A stretch of DNA of 64,000 nt from Roseomonas sp. CECT 9278 (lineage in GTDB: Bacteria; Pseudomonadota; Alphaproteobacteria; Acetobacterales; Acetobacteraceae), in assembly GCF_918698155.1 (NCBI RefSeq), contig NZ_CAKKLX010000004.1:124001-188000 (forward strand). The letters run 5' to 3'. The notes beneath the pieces were generated by a model. That model saw only the letters and a list, made by a program, of their open reading frames with translations. It did no database searches and was not told where the DNA came from. The position numbers were made by a program, and so were the translations under genes. Positions 17,340-26,083 of this stretch are shown in pieces (position 1 is the stretch's first letter; each line of letters begins with the position of its first letter).

Positions 17340-18308
17340 ATGCATCACCTGCACCGCCGCGCCCTGCTCGGCGCCGCCGCTGCCCTGCCCTTCGCCGCCC
17401 CCGCGCTGGCCGCCTTCCCCGACCAGCCGGTCCGCATCACCGTGCCATGGCCCGCCGGCGGCCTGGCTGACCTGTCGATCCGTGTGCTTGCACCGGCCAT
17501 GGCGAATACCTTCGGCCAGCCGGTGGTCGTCGAGAACCGCGCCGGCGCCAATGGCGCCGTCGGCACCCAGTCTGTCGCGCGCGCCGCGCCCGACGGCCAC
17601 GCGCTGATCCTCGCCAATGCCGAGACGCATGCGATCAACCCGCTCATCTACCCGCGCCTGCCCTATGACGCGGTGCGCGACTTCACCCCCGTCACGGTCT
17701 TCGCCCGCGCGCCCTTCGTGCTGATCCGCCGCCCCGGCCTGGCGGCCGACAGCCTGGAGGCGCTGATCGCGCTGGCACGCGCGGCGCCGGGGCGCATCAC
17801 CTATGCGTCGTGGGGCATCGGCAGCACCGCGCACCTCGCGATGGAGATGCTCGCGCGCAGCGCCGGCGTGCAGATGCTGCACGTGCCCTTCACCGGATCG
17901 GCCCCTGCCGGCACGGCGCTGCAGGGCGGCCAGGTGGATGTCATGTTCATCACCGCCGGCGCCGGCGAGGCCGCGGCGCGCGACGGCCGAGTGAAGATCC
18001 TCGCCGCGGGTTCGCCCACCCGCATCCCGCTGCTGCCCGACGTGCCGACGCTGGCCGAGCTCGGCCAGCCGATCGAGGCCGGCAACTGGTACGGGCTGCT
18101 GGGCCCCGCGCGGGTGCCCGATGCCGTCGCGGCGCGCATCGCGCAGGTCACCACCGAGGCGCTGCGCGCACCGGCGACCGAGGACCGCTACCGCGCCCTC
18201 GCGACGCTGCCGCTGATGACCGGCCCGGACCAGGCGCGCGCCTTCATCGCCGCCGACCGGGCCCGCTGGGAACCGCTGGTGCGCGCGCTCGACATCCGCA
18301 TCGAGTGA
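17340..18308 (+). CDS. Bug/TTT-family solute-binding protein (tandem copy 1)
   Basis: Periplasmic receptor of the Bug (tripartite tricarboxylate transporter) family, 322 residues, binding carboxylates or related small anions. The signal peptide contains HRRALLG followed by a hydrophobic core and a site after PALA. The mature start FPDQPVRITVPWPAGG and the loop NRAGANGAVGT are family hallmarks, with SWGIGSTAHLAMEM lining the ligand cleft. ATG 17340 follows GGGAAGGA. No TctA/TctB membrane genes are nearby. The next gene is a tandem paralogue of the same length. Confidence 0.9.
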   Translation: MHHLHRRALLGAAAALPFAAPALAAFPDQPVRITVPWPAGGLADLSIRVLAPAMANTFGQPVVVENRAGANGAVGTQSVARAAPDGHALILANAETHAINPLIYPRLPYDAVRDFTPVTVFARAPFVLIRRPGLAADSLEALIALARAAPGRITYASWGIGSTAHLAMEMLARSAGVQMLHVPFTGSAPAGTALQGGQVDVMFITAGAGEAAARDGRVKILAAGSPTRIPLLPDVPTLAELGQPIEAGNWYGLLGPARVPDAVAARIAQVTTEALRAPATEDRYRALATLPLMTGPDQARAFIAADRARWEPLVRALDIRIE

Positions 18309-18336
18309 CGCCGCGATGGGCAGCGTCGATGCGGAA

Positions 18337-18350
18337 TGATATCGCTACCA
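18337..18350 (+). promoter_or_regulatory. Shared 14-bp leader motif, copy 2
   Basis: Second exact copy of TGATATCGCTACCA, 40 bases before the ATG of tandem Bug gene 2 and 28 bases after the stop of copy 1. Its conservation, while the surrounding spacer has diverged, argues for a functional element that gives the second gene its own control. Confidence 0.45.
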
Positions 18351-18390
18351 CACCGTGCCGCGATCGGCCGGATGGGAAGGAACGACCCTG

Positions 18391-19359
18391 ATGCAGCATG
18401 TCACGCGACGCGCCCTGCTGGGCACCGCGGCCGCCCTGCCCCTCGCCGCCCCGGCACGCGCCGCCTTTCCCGAACAGCCGGTCCGCATCATCGTGCCGTG
18501 GAATGCGGGTGGGCTGGCGGACATCGTGATCCGCGCCCTCGCTCCGGCCATGAGCAGCAGCCTCGGCCAATCGGTGGTGATCGACAACCGCGCCGGGGCC
18601 AATGGCGCGGTCGGCACGCAGTTCGTCGCACGCGCGCCGGCCGACGGGCACACGCTGATCCTGGCCAATGCCGAGACCCATGCGATCAACCCGCTGATCT
18701 ATCCGCGGCTGGCCTACAACCCGGTGGCCGACTTCGCACCGGTCACGGTCTTCGCACGCGGCCCCTTCGTGCTGATCACGCGGCCGGGCCTCGGGGTCGA
18801 TACGCTGGATGCGTTCCTGGCGCGCGTGCGCGCGGCACCGGGGCGCACCACCTTCGCATCCTGGGGCATCGGCAGCACCTCGCACCTCGCGATGGAGTTG
18901 CTGGCGCGCCAGGCGCGGCTCGAAATGCTGCACGTGCCCTTCACCGGCGCGGCGCCGGCCAGCACCGCGCTGCTCGCCGGCCAGGTCGATGCGATGTTCC
19001 TCAACGCCGGTCCGGCCGAGGCAGCGGCGCGTGACGGCCGCACCAAGATCCTCGGCGTCGGCGCCGCGGCGCGCATCCCGCTGCTGCCGAACGTGCCGAC
19101 CATGGCGGAGCTCGGCATGCCGGTCGATGCCGGCAACTGGTTCGGCCTGCTCGGCCCCGCGCGCACGCCCGATGCCGCCGCCCAGCGCATCGCCCAGGTC
19201 ACCGCGGAGGCGCTCCGCCTGCCCGCCGTGCAGGAGATCTATCGCGTGCAGGCCGCCCTGCCGGTGACCATGACCCCCGCCGAGACCGGCGCCTTCATCG
19301 CCGCCGACCGCGCGCGCTGGGAACCGGTGGTGCGCGCGCTGGATATTCGGCTGGAGTGA
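18391..19359 (+). CDS. Bug/TTT-family solute-binding protein (tandem copy 2)
   Basis: 322-residue periplasmic binding protein, aligned without gaps to the preceding gene over its whole length and identical at roughly 70 percent of positions by eye. The signal peptide (TRRALLG start), NRAGANGAVGT loop and LANAETHAINPLIYPRL segment are shared. Differences such as SAPAG/AAPAS and QMLHVPF/EMLHVPF are scattered through the cleft-facing regions, so the ligand may differ slightly. The start at ATG 18391 is preceded by GGGAAGGA. It converges with the minus-strand Bug gene at 19427, about 67 bases away. Confidence 0.9.
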   Translation: MQHVTRRALLGTAAALPLAAPARAAFPEQPVRIIVPWNAGGLADIVIRALAPAMSSSLGQSVVIDNRAGANGAVGTQFVARAPADGHTLILANAETHAINPLIYPRLAYNPVADFAPVTVFARGPFVLITRPGLGVDTLDAFLARVRAAPGRTTFASWGIGSTSHLAMELLARQARLEMLHVPFTGAAPASTALLAGQVDAMFLNAGPAEAAARDGRTKILGVGAAARIPLLPNVPTMAELGMPVDAGNWFGLLGPARTPDAAAQRIAQVTAEALRLPAVQEIYRVQAALPVTMTPAETGAFIAADRARWEPVVRALDIRLE

Positions 19360-19426
19360 TGCCGGCGGCGTCGGCCGGTCACGCGACAGGACGAACGCCG
19401 GGCGCTGCTGCCCGACGACGGCCCGG

Positions 19427-20410
19427 TCAGCCGTCGACGGTGATCCGGCCGGTGCGGATCACCTCGCCCCAGCGTTCGACCTCGGCGCGCAGGAAGGTCG
19501 CGCTCTCGTCCGGCCCGCGGCCATCCGCCAGCAGCCCCATGCCCAGCAGCCGCTCGGTCATGGCGGGCTCGCGCAGGATCCTCGTCACCTCGGACGAAAC
19601 GCGCGTGACGATCTCCCGCGGCGTGCCCGCCGGCGCCAGCAGCATCGACCAGGTGCTGACCGCGAAATCCGCCACGCCGCCCTCGATCAAGGTCGGCAGG
19701 TCGGTGGCGAAAGGCGGGCGCCGGTCGGCCGCGACGGCGAGGCCGCTGATGTTCCGCGCATCGATCTGCGGGCGCAGCGCCGAGTTCACGTCGAACATCG
19801 CGACGATATTGCCGGCGATCAGGTCCTGCAGGGCCGGCTGCGTCCCGCGATAGGGCACGTGCTCGCCGCGGAAGCCTTCGCGGATCTGCAGCAGTTCCAT
19901 CGCCAGGTGCGCGGTCGACCCGATGCCGCTCGACCCATAGGTCAGCCGGTTCGACTTCGCGAAGCTCACCATCTCGCGCAGCGTCCGGATCGGCTGCTTC
20001 GCCGTCGCCGCCAGCACCAGCGGCGACAGCGCGATCACCGAGACCGGCGCGAAGCTGTTCACCGCATCGAAGGGCAAGCGCCCGGCCTGCAGCGTCGCAT
20101 TCGCCGCATGGGCCGGCAGCACGGTCACGAAGGTATAGCCATCGGGCGGGCTGGTCGCGGTCTGCCCGACGCCCAGGATGCTGTTCGCACCAGGCCGGTT
20201 CTCGACCACCACGGGCTGGCCGAGCGCGCGCGCCAGCGGCTCCGACACCAGGCGTGTCGAGAGATCCGTGAAGCCGCCCGGCGTATAGGGCACGATGATG
20301 CGGATCGGCCGTGCCGGCCACGCCTGGGCGATGGCCAGTCGCGGCGCGGCAAGAAGGCCGGACGCCGCCGCCAGGCTCAGCAGCGGGCGGCGTGCGATGC
20401 GCGTGTTCAT
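19427..20410 (-). CDS. Bug/TTT-family solute-binding protein
   Basis: 327-residue periplasmic receptor of the Bug family. The signal peptide has ARRPLLSLAAASG and ends near AIAQA. Mature hallmarks are RPIRIIVPYTPGGFTDLSTR, VVENRPGANSILG and the TYGSSGIGSTAHLAMEL cleft strand. It is more distant from the tandem pair at 17340 and 18391 than those are from each other. It lies 21 bases after the iron alcohol dehydrogenase gene, so it is probably the distal gene of the long minus-strand catabolic operon. The ligand is likely a carboxylate or aromatic acid but is not readable from sequence. Confidence 0.88.
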   Translation of the reverse strand: MNTRIARRPLLSLAAASGLLAAPRLAIAQAWPARPIRIIVPYTPGGFTDLSTRLVSEPLARALGQPVVVENRPGANSILGVGQTATSPPDGYTFVTVLPAHAANATLQAGRLPFDAVNSFAPVSVIALSPLVLAATAKQPIRTLREMVSFAKSNRLTYGSSGIGSTAHLAMELLQIREGFRGEHVPYRGTQPALQDLIAGNIVAMFDVNSALRPQIDARNISGLAVAADRRPPFATDLPTLIEGGVADFAVSTWSMLLAPAGTPREIVTRVSSEVTRILREPAMTERLLGMGLLADGRGPDESATFLRAEVERWGEVIRTGRITVDG

Positions 20411-20431
20411 GGGTGGTCCTCCCGTGCGTGT

Positions 20432-21601
20432 TCAGCCGGCCCAGGCGCGGCGATAGAGGGCGATGATCTCCTCCGCCGCGGGCACTGCCGGATTGTTCGC
20501 CGGCGATCCGCTGGCCAGCGCCTGCGCCGCCATGGTCGGCAGCAGCGCGTCCCATTTCGCCGCATCGATGCCATAGGCGGCGGGCGTGGGCACCGCCAGG
20601 TCGCGGTTCAGGTCGCGCAATTCCTGCAACAGCTTCGCCGCCGCCGACTGGTCGCCCTCGGCCGATGTCGCCACCCCCATCGCGCGCGCGGCTTCGGCAT
20701 AGCGCGGCAGCGCGGCGTTCAGGCTGTACTCGGTGACCGCGGGCAGCAGCATGGCGTTGGACAGCCCGTGCGGCACATGGAAATGCGCACCGATCGGCCG
20801 CGACATGCCATGCACCAGCGCGACCGAGGAATTGCTGAAGGCGATCCCCGCCAAAGTCGCGCCCTTCATCATCGCCGCGCGCGCGATGGCGTTCGTGGGT
20901 TCGCCATGGACCGTGCGGAGGTTCGGCGCGATCAGGCGCATGGCGCGCAGCGCGTATTCGTCAGCCTCGTCATTGGCGCGCTTGGACACGAAGGCTTCCA
21001 GCGCGTGGGTCAGGCTGTCGATACCGGTATCGGCGGTGATGCGCGCAGGCAGGCTGAAGGTCAGTTCGTAGTCCACGACGGCGGCGAGCGGCAGCGCGCC
21101 GAGGCCCGCGATCAGCATCTTCTCGTCGCGCTCGGTGTCGGTGATGACGGTGAAGCGCGTCGCCTCGCTGCCGGTGCCCGCGGTGGTCGGGATGCAGATG
21201 ACCGGCAGCGCGGCGCGATTGGCCTGCGCGGGCACCTTGAAGTCGCGCATCTTCACACCCGGCTGCGCGGCGCCCAGGATCGCCATGGCCTTCGCGGTGT
21301 CCATCGGCGACCCGCCGCCGAAGCCGACCAGGCAATCGTAGTCGCCCGAGCGCATCGCCGCGACGCCGGCCTCGATCACGGTATCGGTCGGGTCGGGCAC
21401 GGTGTCGCTGAACACGCCCGGCGCGATGCCCGCCGCGCGCAGCGGCCCCAACGCCTTGTCCACCGTGCCGGAGGACACCATCCACGGATCGGTCACGACC
21501 AGCGGCTTCGACAGGCCGAACTGCGCCAGCACCTCCGCCAGCTTGCCGACCGCGCCGCCGCCGATCATCAGCAGCCGCGGCGAAACGAAGGTGTTGGTCA
21601 T
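20432..21601 (-). CDS. Iron-containing alcohol dehydrogenase
   Basis: Group III metal-dependent dehydrogenase (Fe-ADH), 389 residues, cytoplasmic, interconverting an alcohol and aldehyde or keto group with NAD(P). The cofactor motif is VGFGGGSPMDTAKA and the second is PTTAGTGSEAT. Metal ligands are in the pattern DSLTHALEAF (Asp and first His), then VHGMSRPIGAHFHVPHG with further His residues. ATG 21601 overlaps the stop of the mmsB-type gene (ATGA). With that dehydrogenase and two amidohydrolases upstream, it probably reduces or oxidises a hydroxy-acid intermediate; the substrate is uncertain. Confidence 0.88.
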   Translation of the reverse strand: MTNTFVSPRLLMIGGGAVGKLAEVLAQFGLSKPLVVTDPWMVSSGTVDKALGPLRAAGIAPGVFSDTVPDPTDTVIEAGVAAMRSGDYDCLVGFGGGSPMDTAKAMAILGAAQPGVKMRDFKVPAQANRAALPVICIPTTAGTGSEATRFTVITDTERDEKMLIAGLGALPLAAVVDYELTFSLPARITADTGIDSLTHALEAFVSKRANDEADEYALRAMRLIAPNLRTVHGEPTNAIARAAMMKGATLAGIAFSNSSVALVHGMSRPIGAHFHVPHGLSNAMLLPAVTEYSLNAALPRYAEAARAMGVATSAEGDQSAAAKLLQELRDLNRDLAVPTPAAYGIDAAKWDALLPTMAAQALASGSPANNPAVPAAEEIIALYRRAWAG

Positions 21602-22485
21602 CCCGCCTTCCCCGCGCGGATCATCGTGATGATGCCGGAGAAATCCTTGCCCCCGCCGCCACCCTCGACAAAGCGGTCGAACAGCGACAGCGCCAGCGCG
21701 CCGACCTGCGCATCCACCCCGGCATCCTTCGCCGCCTGCTGCGCCAGGGTCAGGTCCTTGCGCATCAGCGCCGCCGTGAAGCCCGGCGCGAAGTCGCGGT
21801 TGGCGGCGCTGGTCGGCACCGGCCCGGCCACCGGGCAGGACCCCACCAGCGCCCAGGACATCGCCGTGGACTTGGAACACACGTCGAACAGCGCCTGCGC
21901 CGGCAGGCCGAGCCGCTCGGCCATCACGAAGGCCTCCGACGTCACCGCCATGGTGGCTGCGAGCATCATGTTGTTGCACAGCTTCGCCACTTGGCCGGCG
22001 CCGGCATCGCCGCAATGCACGACGTTGCGCCCCATGGCTTCCAGGATCGGCTTCGCGCGCGCCACCGCCTCCGCATCGCCGCCGACCATGAAGGTCAGCG
22101 TGCCCGCTTCGGCGCCGACCACGCCGCCCGACACCGGTGCATCGAGGAAGGGCCGCCCGGCCGCCGCCGCGACCTCGCGCGCCGTCGCGACATCGATGGT
22201 CGAGCAATCCATCAGCAGCGCATCCGCGCGCGATGCCTTCGCCAAGCCGCCCTGCCCCAGCCAGGCGTCGCGCACCTCGGCGCCGGCCGGCAGCATGGTG
22301 ATGACCACATCGGCATCCTGCGCCGCCGCGGCGGAGGAGAACGCCGCCGTCGCACCCGCCGCGACAACGGGTTCGACGGCCGCCTGCACGATGTCGAACA
22401 CCACGACCTGATGCCCGGCCTTGAGCAAGTTGCGCGCCATATGCGCGCCCATCCGGCCGAGCCCCACGAAACCGATCCGCGCCAT
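21598..22485 (-). CDS. mmsB: 3-hydroxyisobutyrate dehydrogenase
   Basis: NAD-dependent oxidation of 3-hydroxyisobutyrate to methylmalonate semialdehyde (valine breakdown) or a close analogue; 295 residues. The Rossmann motif is GFVGLGRMGAHMARN. The substrate motif DAPVSGGVVGAEAGTL and catalytic lysine region GQVAKLCNNMML are present. The C-terminus (VCSKSTAMSW, GPVPTSAANRDF, GGGGKDFSGII) is specific to true HIBADH rather than tartronate semialdehyde reductase. It starts at ATG 22485, 58 bases after the DppF-like gene stop, and overlaps the next gene by ATGA. In this operon it may serve a branched 3-hydroxy acid released from the imported substrate. Confidence 0.85.
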   Translation of the reverse strand: MARIGFVGLGRMGAHMARNLLKAGHQVVVFDIVQAAVEPVVAAGATAAFSSAAAAQDADVVITMLPAGAEVRDAWLGQGGLAKASRADALLMDCSTIDVATAREVAAAAGRPFLDAPVSGGVVGAEAGTLTFMVGGDAEAVARAKPILEAMGRNVVHCGDAGAGQVAKLCNNMMLAATMAVTSEAFVMAERLGLPAQALFDVCSKSTAMSWALVGSCPVAGPVPTSAANRDFAPGFTAALMRKDLTLAQQAAKDAGVDAQVGALALSLFDRFVEGGGGGKDFSGIITMIRAGKAG

Positions 22486-22543
22486 GTCGTTCCTCCTGCG
22501 CCGTTGCGCCGAAGGGTAGGCGCGCGCGGGCCTTGCGTAAACG

Positions 22544-23611
22544 CTACGCCGCCGCGTCGCGCGCCCTGGCATAGAGCGCGAGCCGCATCGCCGCCGCCGG
22601 CGCCAGCCCGCCGCTGAAATCCAGCCCGGCCGGGGGCAGGCTCTCCGCGACATGGCAGGCCGCGGCGTGCCCATCGGCCAACTGGCGCAGCACGGGTTCT
22701 TCCTTGCGGCAGCGATCCTGCGCGAAGGGGCAGCGCGTGTGGAAGCGGCAGCCCGGCGGCACATTCATCGGCGAGGGCACATCGCCGCCCAGCGGCTTCA
22801 CCCGCCCGCGCCGCGTCGGGTCGGGATGCGGGATCGCCGCCAGCAAAGCGCGCGTGTACGGGTGGCGCGGAGTGGCGAAGAGGTCGCGCTTGGACGCCGT
22901 CTCGACGATGCTGCCGAGGTACATCACCGCCACGCGGTCGGCGACATGCTTCACCACCGCCAGGTCATGCGCGATGAACAGGTAGGCGAGGCCGAAGCGG
23001 CGCTGCAGGTCCTTCAGCAGGTTCACAACCTGCGCCTGGATCGACACATCCAGCGCGCTGACCGGTTCGTCGCAGACCACCAGATCCGGCTGCACCGACA
23101 GCGCGCGCGCGATGCCGATGCGCTGGCGCTGCCCGCCGGAGAATTCATGCGGGTAGCGCTCCGCATGGAAGGCACGCAGCCCGACCAGGCCGAGCAGTTC
23201 CGCCACCCGCGCGCGGCGCGACGCGGCGTCGCCGATGCCATGCACCTGCATCGGCTCGGCGATGGTCTCGGCCACCGTCAGGCGCGGATTGAGGCTGGCA
23301 TAGGGGTCCTGGAACACGATCTGCATCCGCCGGCGCATCGCGCGCAACGCGGAACCGGAGATGCCGGTGATGTCGCGCCCGTCGAAGCGCAGGCTGCCGG
23401 CCGACGGCTCGATCAGGCGCAGCACCAGCCGCGCCGTGGTGGATTTCCCGCAGCCCGATTCACCGACCAGCGCCAGCGTCTCGCCGCGGTTCAGCGTGAA
23501 GGACACGCCATCGACGGCGCGCACCGTACCGACCTGCCTGGCCAGGATCAGCCCCTTGCGGACCGGGTAGTGCTTGGCGAGGTCCGTCACTTCCAGCAGT
23601 GGGGCGTTCAT
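22544..23611 (-). CDS. Peptide/nickel-type ABC transporter ATP-binding protein (DppF-like)
   Basis: Cytoplasmic ATPase of a family 5 importer, 355 residues. Walker A is [11 protein letters not shown], the Q-loop is [13 protein letters not shown], the signature is [15 protein letters not shown], and Walker B is [12 protein letters not shown]. The C-terminal oligopeptide-type domain carries the cysteine cluster [17 protein letters not shown] expected for a DppF-type [4Fe-4S]-like site. ATG 23611 overlaps the DppD-like stop by four bases. It completes a full importer with genes 23608, 26084, 27697 and 28569. Confidence 0.93.
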   Translation of the reverse strand: MNAPLLEVTDLAKHYPVRKGLILARQVGTVRAVDGVSFTLNRGETLALVGESGCGKSTTARLVLRLIEPSAGSLRFDGRDITGISGSALRAMRRRMQIVFQDPYASLNPRLTVAETIAEPMQVHGIGDAASRRARVAELLGLVGLRAFHAERYPHEFSGGQRQRIGIARALSVQPDLVVCDEPVSALDVSIQAQVVNLLKDLQRRFGLAYLFIAHDLAVVKHVADRVAVMYLGSIVETASKRDLFATPRHPYTRALLAAIPHPDPTRRGRVKPLGGDVPSPMNVPPGCRFHTRCPFAQDRCRKEEPVLRQLADGHAAACHVAESLPPAGLDFSGGLAPAAAMRLALYARARDAAA

Positions 23612-24594
23612 GCGGCGAAGGCCTCGACCGGCGCGCGCAGGCAGGCGGCCTGGTGGCCGGGCGCGATCTCGCGCAGCGGCGGCGCTTCGACCTTGCAGGC
23701 ATCCGCCGCGAAGGGGCAGCGCGGGTGGAAGCGGCAGCCCCTGGGCAGGGCGAAGGGCGGCGGCACGGAGCCATCGATGGCGAGCAGCGTCTCGCGTTCC
23801 TCATCGAGCCGCGGCACCGATCCCAGCAGGCCGAGCGTGTAGGGGTGCATCGGGTCGCCGAACAGCGCACCGGCGGGCGCGCGTTCCACCACCCGCCCCG
23901 CATACATCACCGCCACCTCATCCGCCATTTCCGCCACCACGCCGAGGTCGTGGGTGATCAGGATGATGGACATCCCCGTCTCGGCCTGCAGGTCGCGCAG
24001 CAGGTCGAGGATCTGCGCCTGCACCGTCACGTCCAGCGCCGTGGTGGGCTCATCCGCGATCAGCAGCTTCGGGCTGCAGGCCAGCGCCATCGCGATCATC
24101 ACGCGCTGGCGCATCCCGCCGGAGAGCTGGTGCGGGTATTCGTCGAAGCGGCGCTCGGGCGCGGGGATGCGCACGCGCGTCAGCGCCCCGATCGCGCGGT
24201 CGCGCAGTTCGGCGTTGGAGGCCCGCGGGTCGTGTGCGCGCATCGCCTCGGTGATCTGGAAGCCGACCGTGTGGACGGGGTTCAGGCTGGTCATCGGCTC
24301 CTGGAAGATCATCGCGACCTGGCTGCCGCGCACGTCGCGCATCTGTGCGTTCGACAGGCCGAGCAGGTCGCGCCCATCGAGCACGACGCGCCCCGCCGCC
24401 ACGCGCCCGGGATGCGCCACCAGCCGCATCACCGACAGCGACAGCACCGACTTCCCGCAGCCCGATTCCCCCACGATGCCCAGCGTGCGACCGCGCGGGA
24501 CGGACAGGTCCACGCCATCCACCGCCGCGATCTCCCCGCCATGGGTGCGGAAGACGGTACGAAGGCCCTCGATGCGCAGCAGGTCGTCCGGCAT
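23608..24594 (-). CDS. Peptide/nickel-type ABC transporter ATP-binding protein (DppD-like)
   Basis: Second ATPase of the importer, 328 residues. Walker A is [11 protein letters not shown], the signature is [15 protein letters not shown], and Walker B is [12 protein letters not shown]. The Dpp-type tail [17 protein letters not shown] ends the protein. ATG 24594 shares one base with the amidohydrolase stop (TGATG). TTG 24603 and GTG 24600 are possible but weaker starts. The DppF-like gene follows with an ATGA overlap. Confidence 0.93.
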   Translation of the reverse strand: MPDDLLRIEGLRTVFRTHGGEIAAVDGVDLSVPRGRTLGIVGESGCGKSVLSLSVMRLVAHPGRVAAGRVVLDGRDLLGLSNAQMRDVRGSQVAMIFQEPMTSLNPVHTVGFQITEAMRAHDPRASNAELRDRAIGALTRVRIPAPERRFDEYPHQLSGGMRQRVMIAMALACSPKLLIADEPTTALDVTVQAQILDLLRDLQAETGMSIILITHDLGVVAEMADEVAVMYAGRVVERAPAGALFGDPMHPYTLGLLGSVPRLDEERETLLAIDGSVPPPFALPRGCRFHPRCPFAADACKVEAPPLREIAPGHQAACLRAPVEAFAA

Positions 24595-26027
24595 CACGAC
24601 CAATGGAAGGTCGGGGGCGCGATCTGCTCGGGGCTGCGATGCGCCCAGTCGCGCTGCGTGACGCCGGCGGCGACGCGCTTCTGCGCCTCGTGCAGGTGCT
24701 CGGCGGCCTGGCGGTAGTCCATGGTCAGCACCTCGCCATCCTCAACCACCTTCGCGCCATCGACGAACACCGCCCTCAGCGCGCGGTCGCCCGCGGCATA
24801 GATCAGGCTGCGGATCGGGTCATAGGCCGGGCGGATCATCGGATGCGTGATGTCCACCAGCGAGAAATCCGCCTTGCACCCCACCGCGATGCGCCCGATG
24901 TCGTCGCGCCCCAGCGCCTTCGCGCCGCCGATGGTCGCCGCGTTGAAGAGGTCGGTCGTCTGCAGCGTGCGCGGATTGCCCGCCTGGGTGCGCGCGATAT
25001 GCGCGGCCAGACGCATCTCATCGAGCATGTTGTGCGGATAGGTGTCCGTCCCGATCCCCATGTTCACGCCGCGACGGATGTAGCGCCCCAGATCCTTCAT
25101 CGCGATCCCGCGACGCGCGAAGACGGTCGGGCAATGCGCCACCGTCGTGCCGGTATCGGCCAGCCGATCGAGGTCGGTCTCGGTGTGCCAGCGCGTCGAG
25201 GGATGGTCGTCGAGGAAGATGCCATGCCCGATGATGGAGCGTTCCCCCAGCAGCCCCATGGAATCCAGCCAGCCGATCGGCGTGGTGCCATGCCGGCGCG
25301 TGATCTCGTGGAATTCCACCACCGACTGCGCGGCATGGATCTGCCAGGACAGGCCGCGCTTGGCGGCTTCCGCATGGCTGTCCTTCAACAACCCGGCCGA
25401 GCAGGTGTCGATCTGCGCGGGCACGACCATGCCGAACAGGCGGCCGCACTCGTGCTGCTCGGCGCGTTCGACCAGGCGGAGGGCTTCCTCCATCGCCTTC
25501 TCGCCGGCCTTCTCGTCCCATTCGTACTCGACGACATGGCCGTTCTTGGTGAACCAGCGCGCCGAGCGGAACATCGGCGCGATGCACACGCGCATCCCCG
25601 CCTCGGCCAGCAGATCCAGCCAGCCCGGATGCGACATCGACAGATCGGCGAGCGTGGTCACGCCGGACAGCAGCAGTTCCGACAGCGCCACGCGCACGCA
25701 ATGCGGCACCGCTTCCGCATCCGCGCGGAAGATCGGCATGTATTCGTACAGCGAGGAATTATACAGGCCGGGCGAGCCGATCTCATCCAGGAAGCCCTTG
25801 TTCAGCGGCTCGCTCGACGGGTGCGAATGGATGTTCACCAGCCCCGGCATGACCATCAGCCCGCGCCCGTCGAGCACCGTATCGGCGGTGCCCTCATAGC
25901 CGCGGCCCATGAAGGTGATGGTGCCGCCATCGAAGGCGACATCGGTGTCGGGCATGTAGCTGTGCGACTTCGCGGCGGAATCCCAGCCGACGACGAGCTC
26001 GGCGTTCCTGATGAGCGTTGTGGTCAT
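24594..26027 (-). CDS. Amidohydrolase family protein (ATZ/TRZ or cytosine deaminase type)
   Basis: Metal-dependent hydrolase or deaminase, 477 residues, cytoplasmic. The metal motif is PGLVNIHSHPSSEPLNKG (HxH). The next metal ligands are HAAQSVVEFHE and the histidine in IIGHGIFLDDH, and the catalytic aspartate is in GIGTDTYPHNM. The C-terminal barrel-cap strand GCKADFSLVDI is typical of the SsnA/guanine deaminase/chlorohydrolase branch. It sits inside a family 5 importer operon between the binding protein and the ATPases, so the substrate is probably the imported compound, perhaps a cyclic amide or aminated heterocycle. Start at ATG 26027. Confidence 0.85.
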   Translation of the reverse strand: MTTTLIRNAELVVGWDSAAKSHSYMPDTDVAFDGGTITFMGRGYEGTADTVLDGRGLMVMPGLVNIHSHPSSEPLNKGFLDEIGSPGLYNSSLYEYMPIFRADAEAVPHCVRVALSELLLSGVTTLADLSMSHPGWLDLLAEAGMRVCIAPMFRSARWFTKNGHVVEYEWDEKAGEKAMEEALRLVERAEQHECGRLFGMVVPAQIDTCSAGLLKDSHAEAAKRGLSWQIHAAQSVVEFHEITRRHGTTPIGWLDSMGLLGERSIIGHGIFLDDHPSTRWHTETDLDRLADTGTTVAHCPTVFARRGIAMKDLGRYIRRGVNMGIGTDTYPHNMLDEMRLAAHIARTQAGNPRTLQTTDLFNAATIGGAKALGRDDIGRIAVGCKADFSLVDITHPMIRPAYDPIRSLIYAAGDRALRAVFVDGAKVVEDGEVLTMDYRQAAEHLHEAQKRVAAGVTQRDWAHRSPEQIAPPTFHWS

Positions 26028-26083
26028 GCGTGCATTCCTCAGGTCGTGGAAGGCGGGACCGCGCGATGCGGCCCCGCTCAGGC

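Noticed and set aside
19360-19426. Terminator in the convergent gap between two Bug genes
   Set aside because: Only a five-base stem (CGGGC/GCCCG) is visible and no U-tract, too weak to call.
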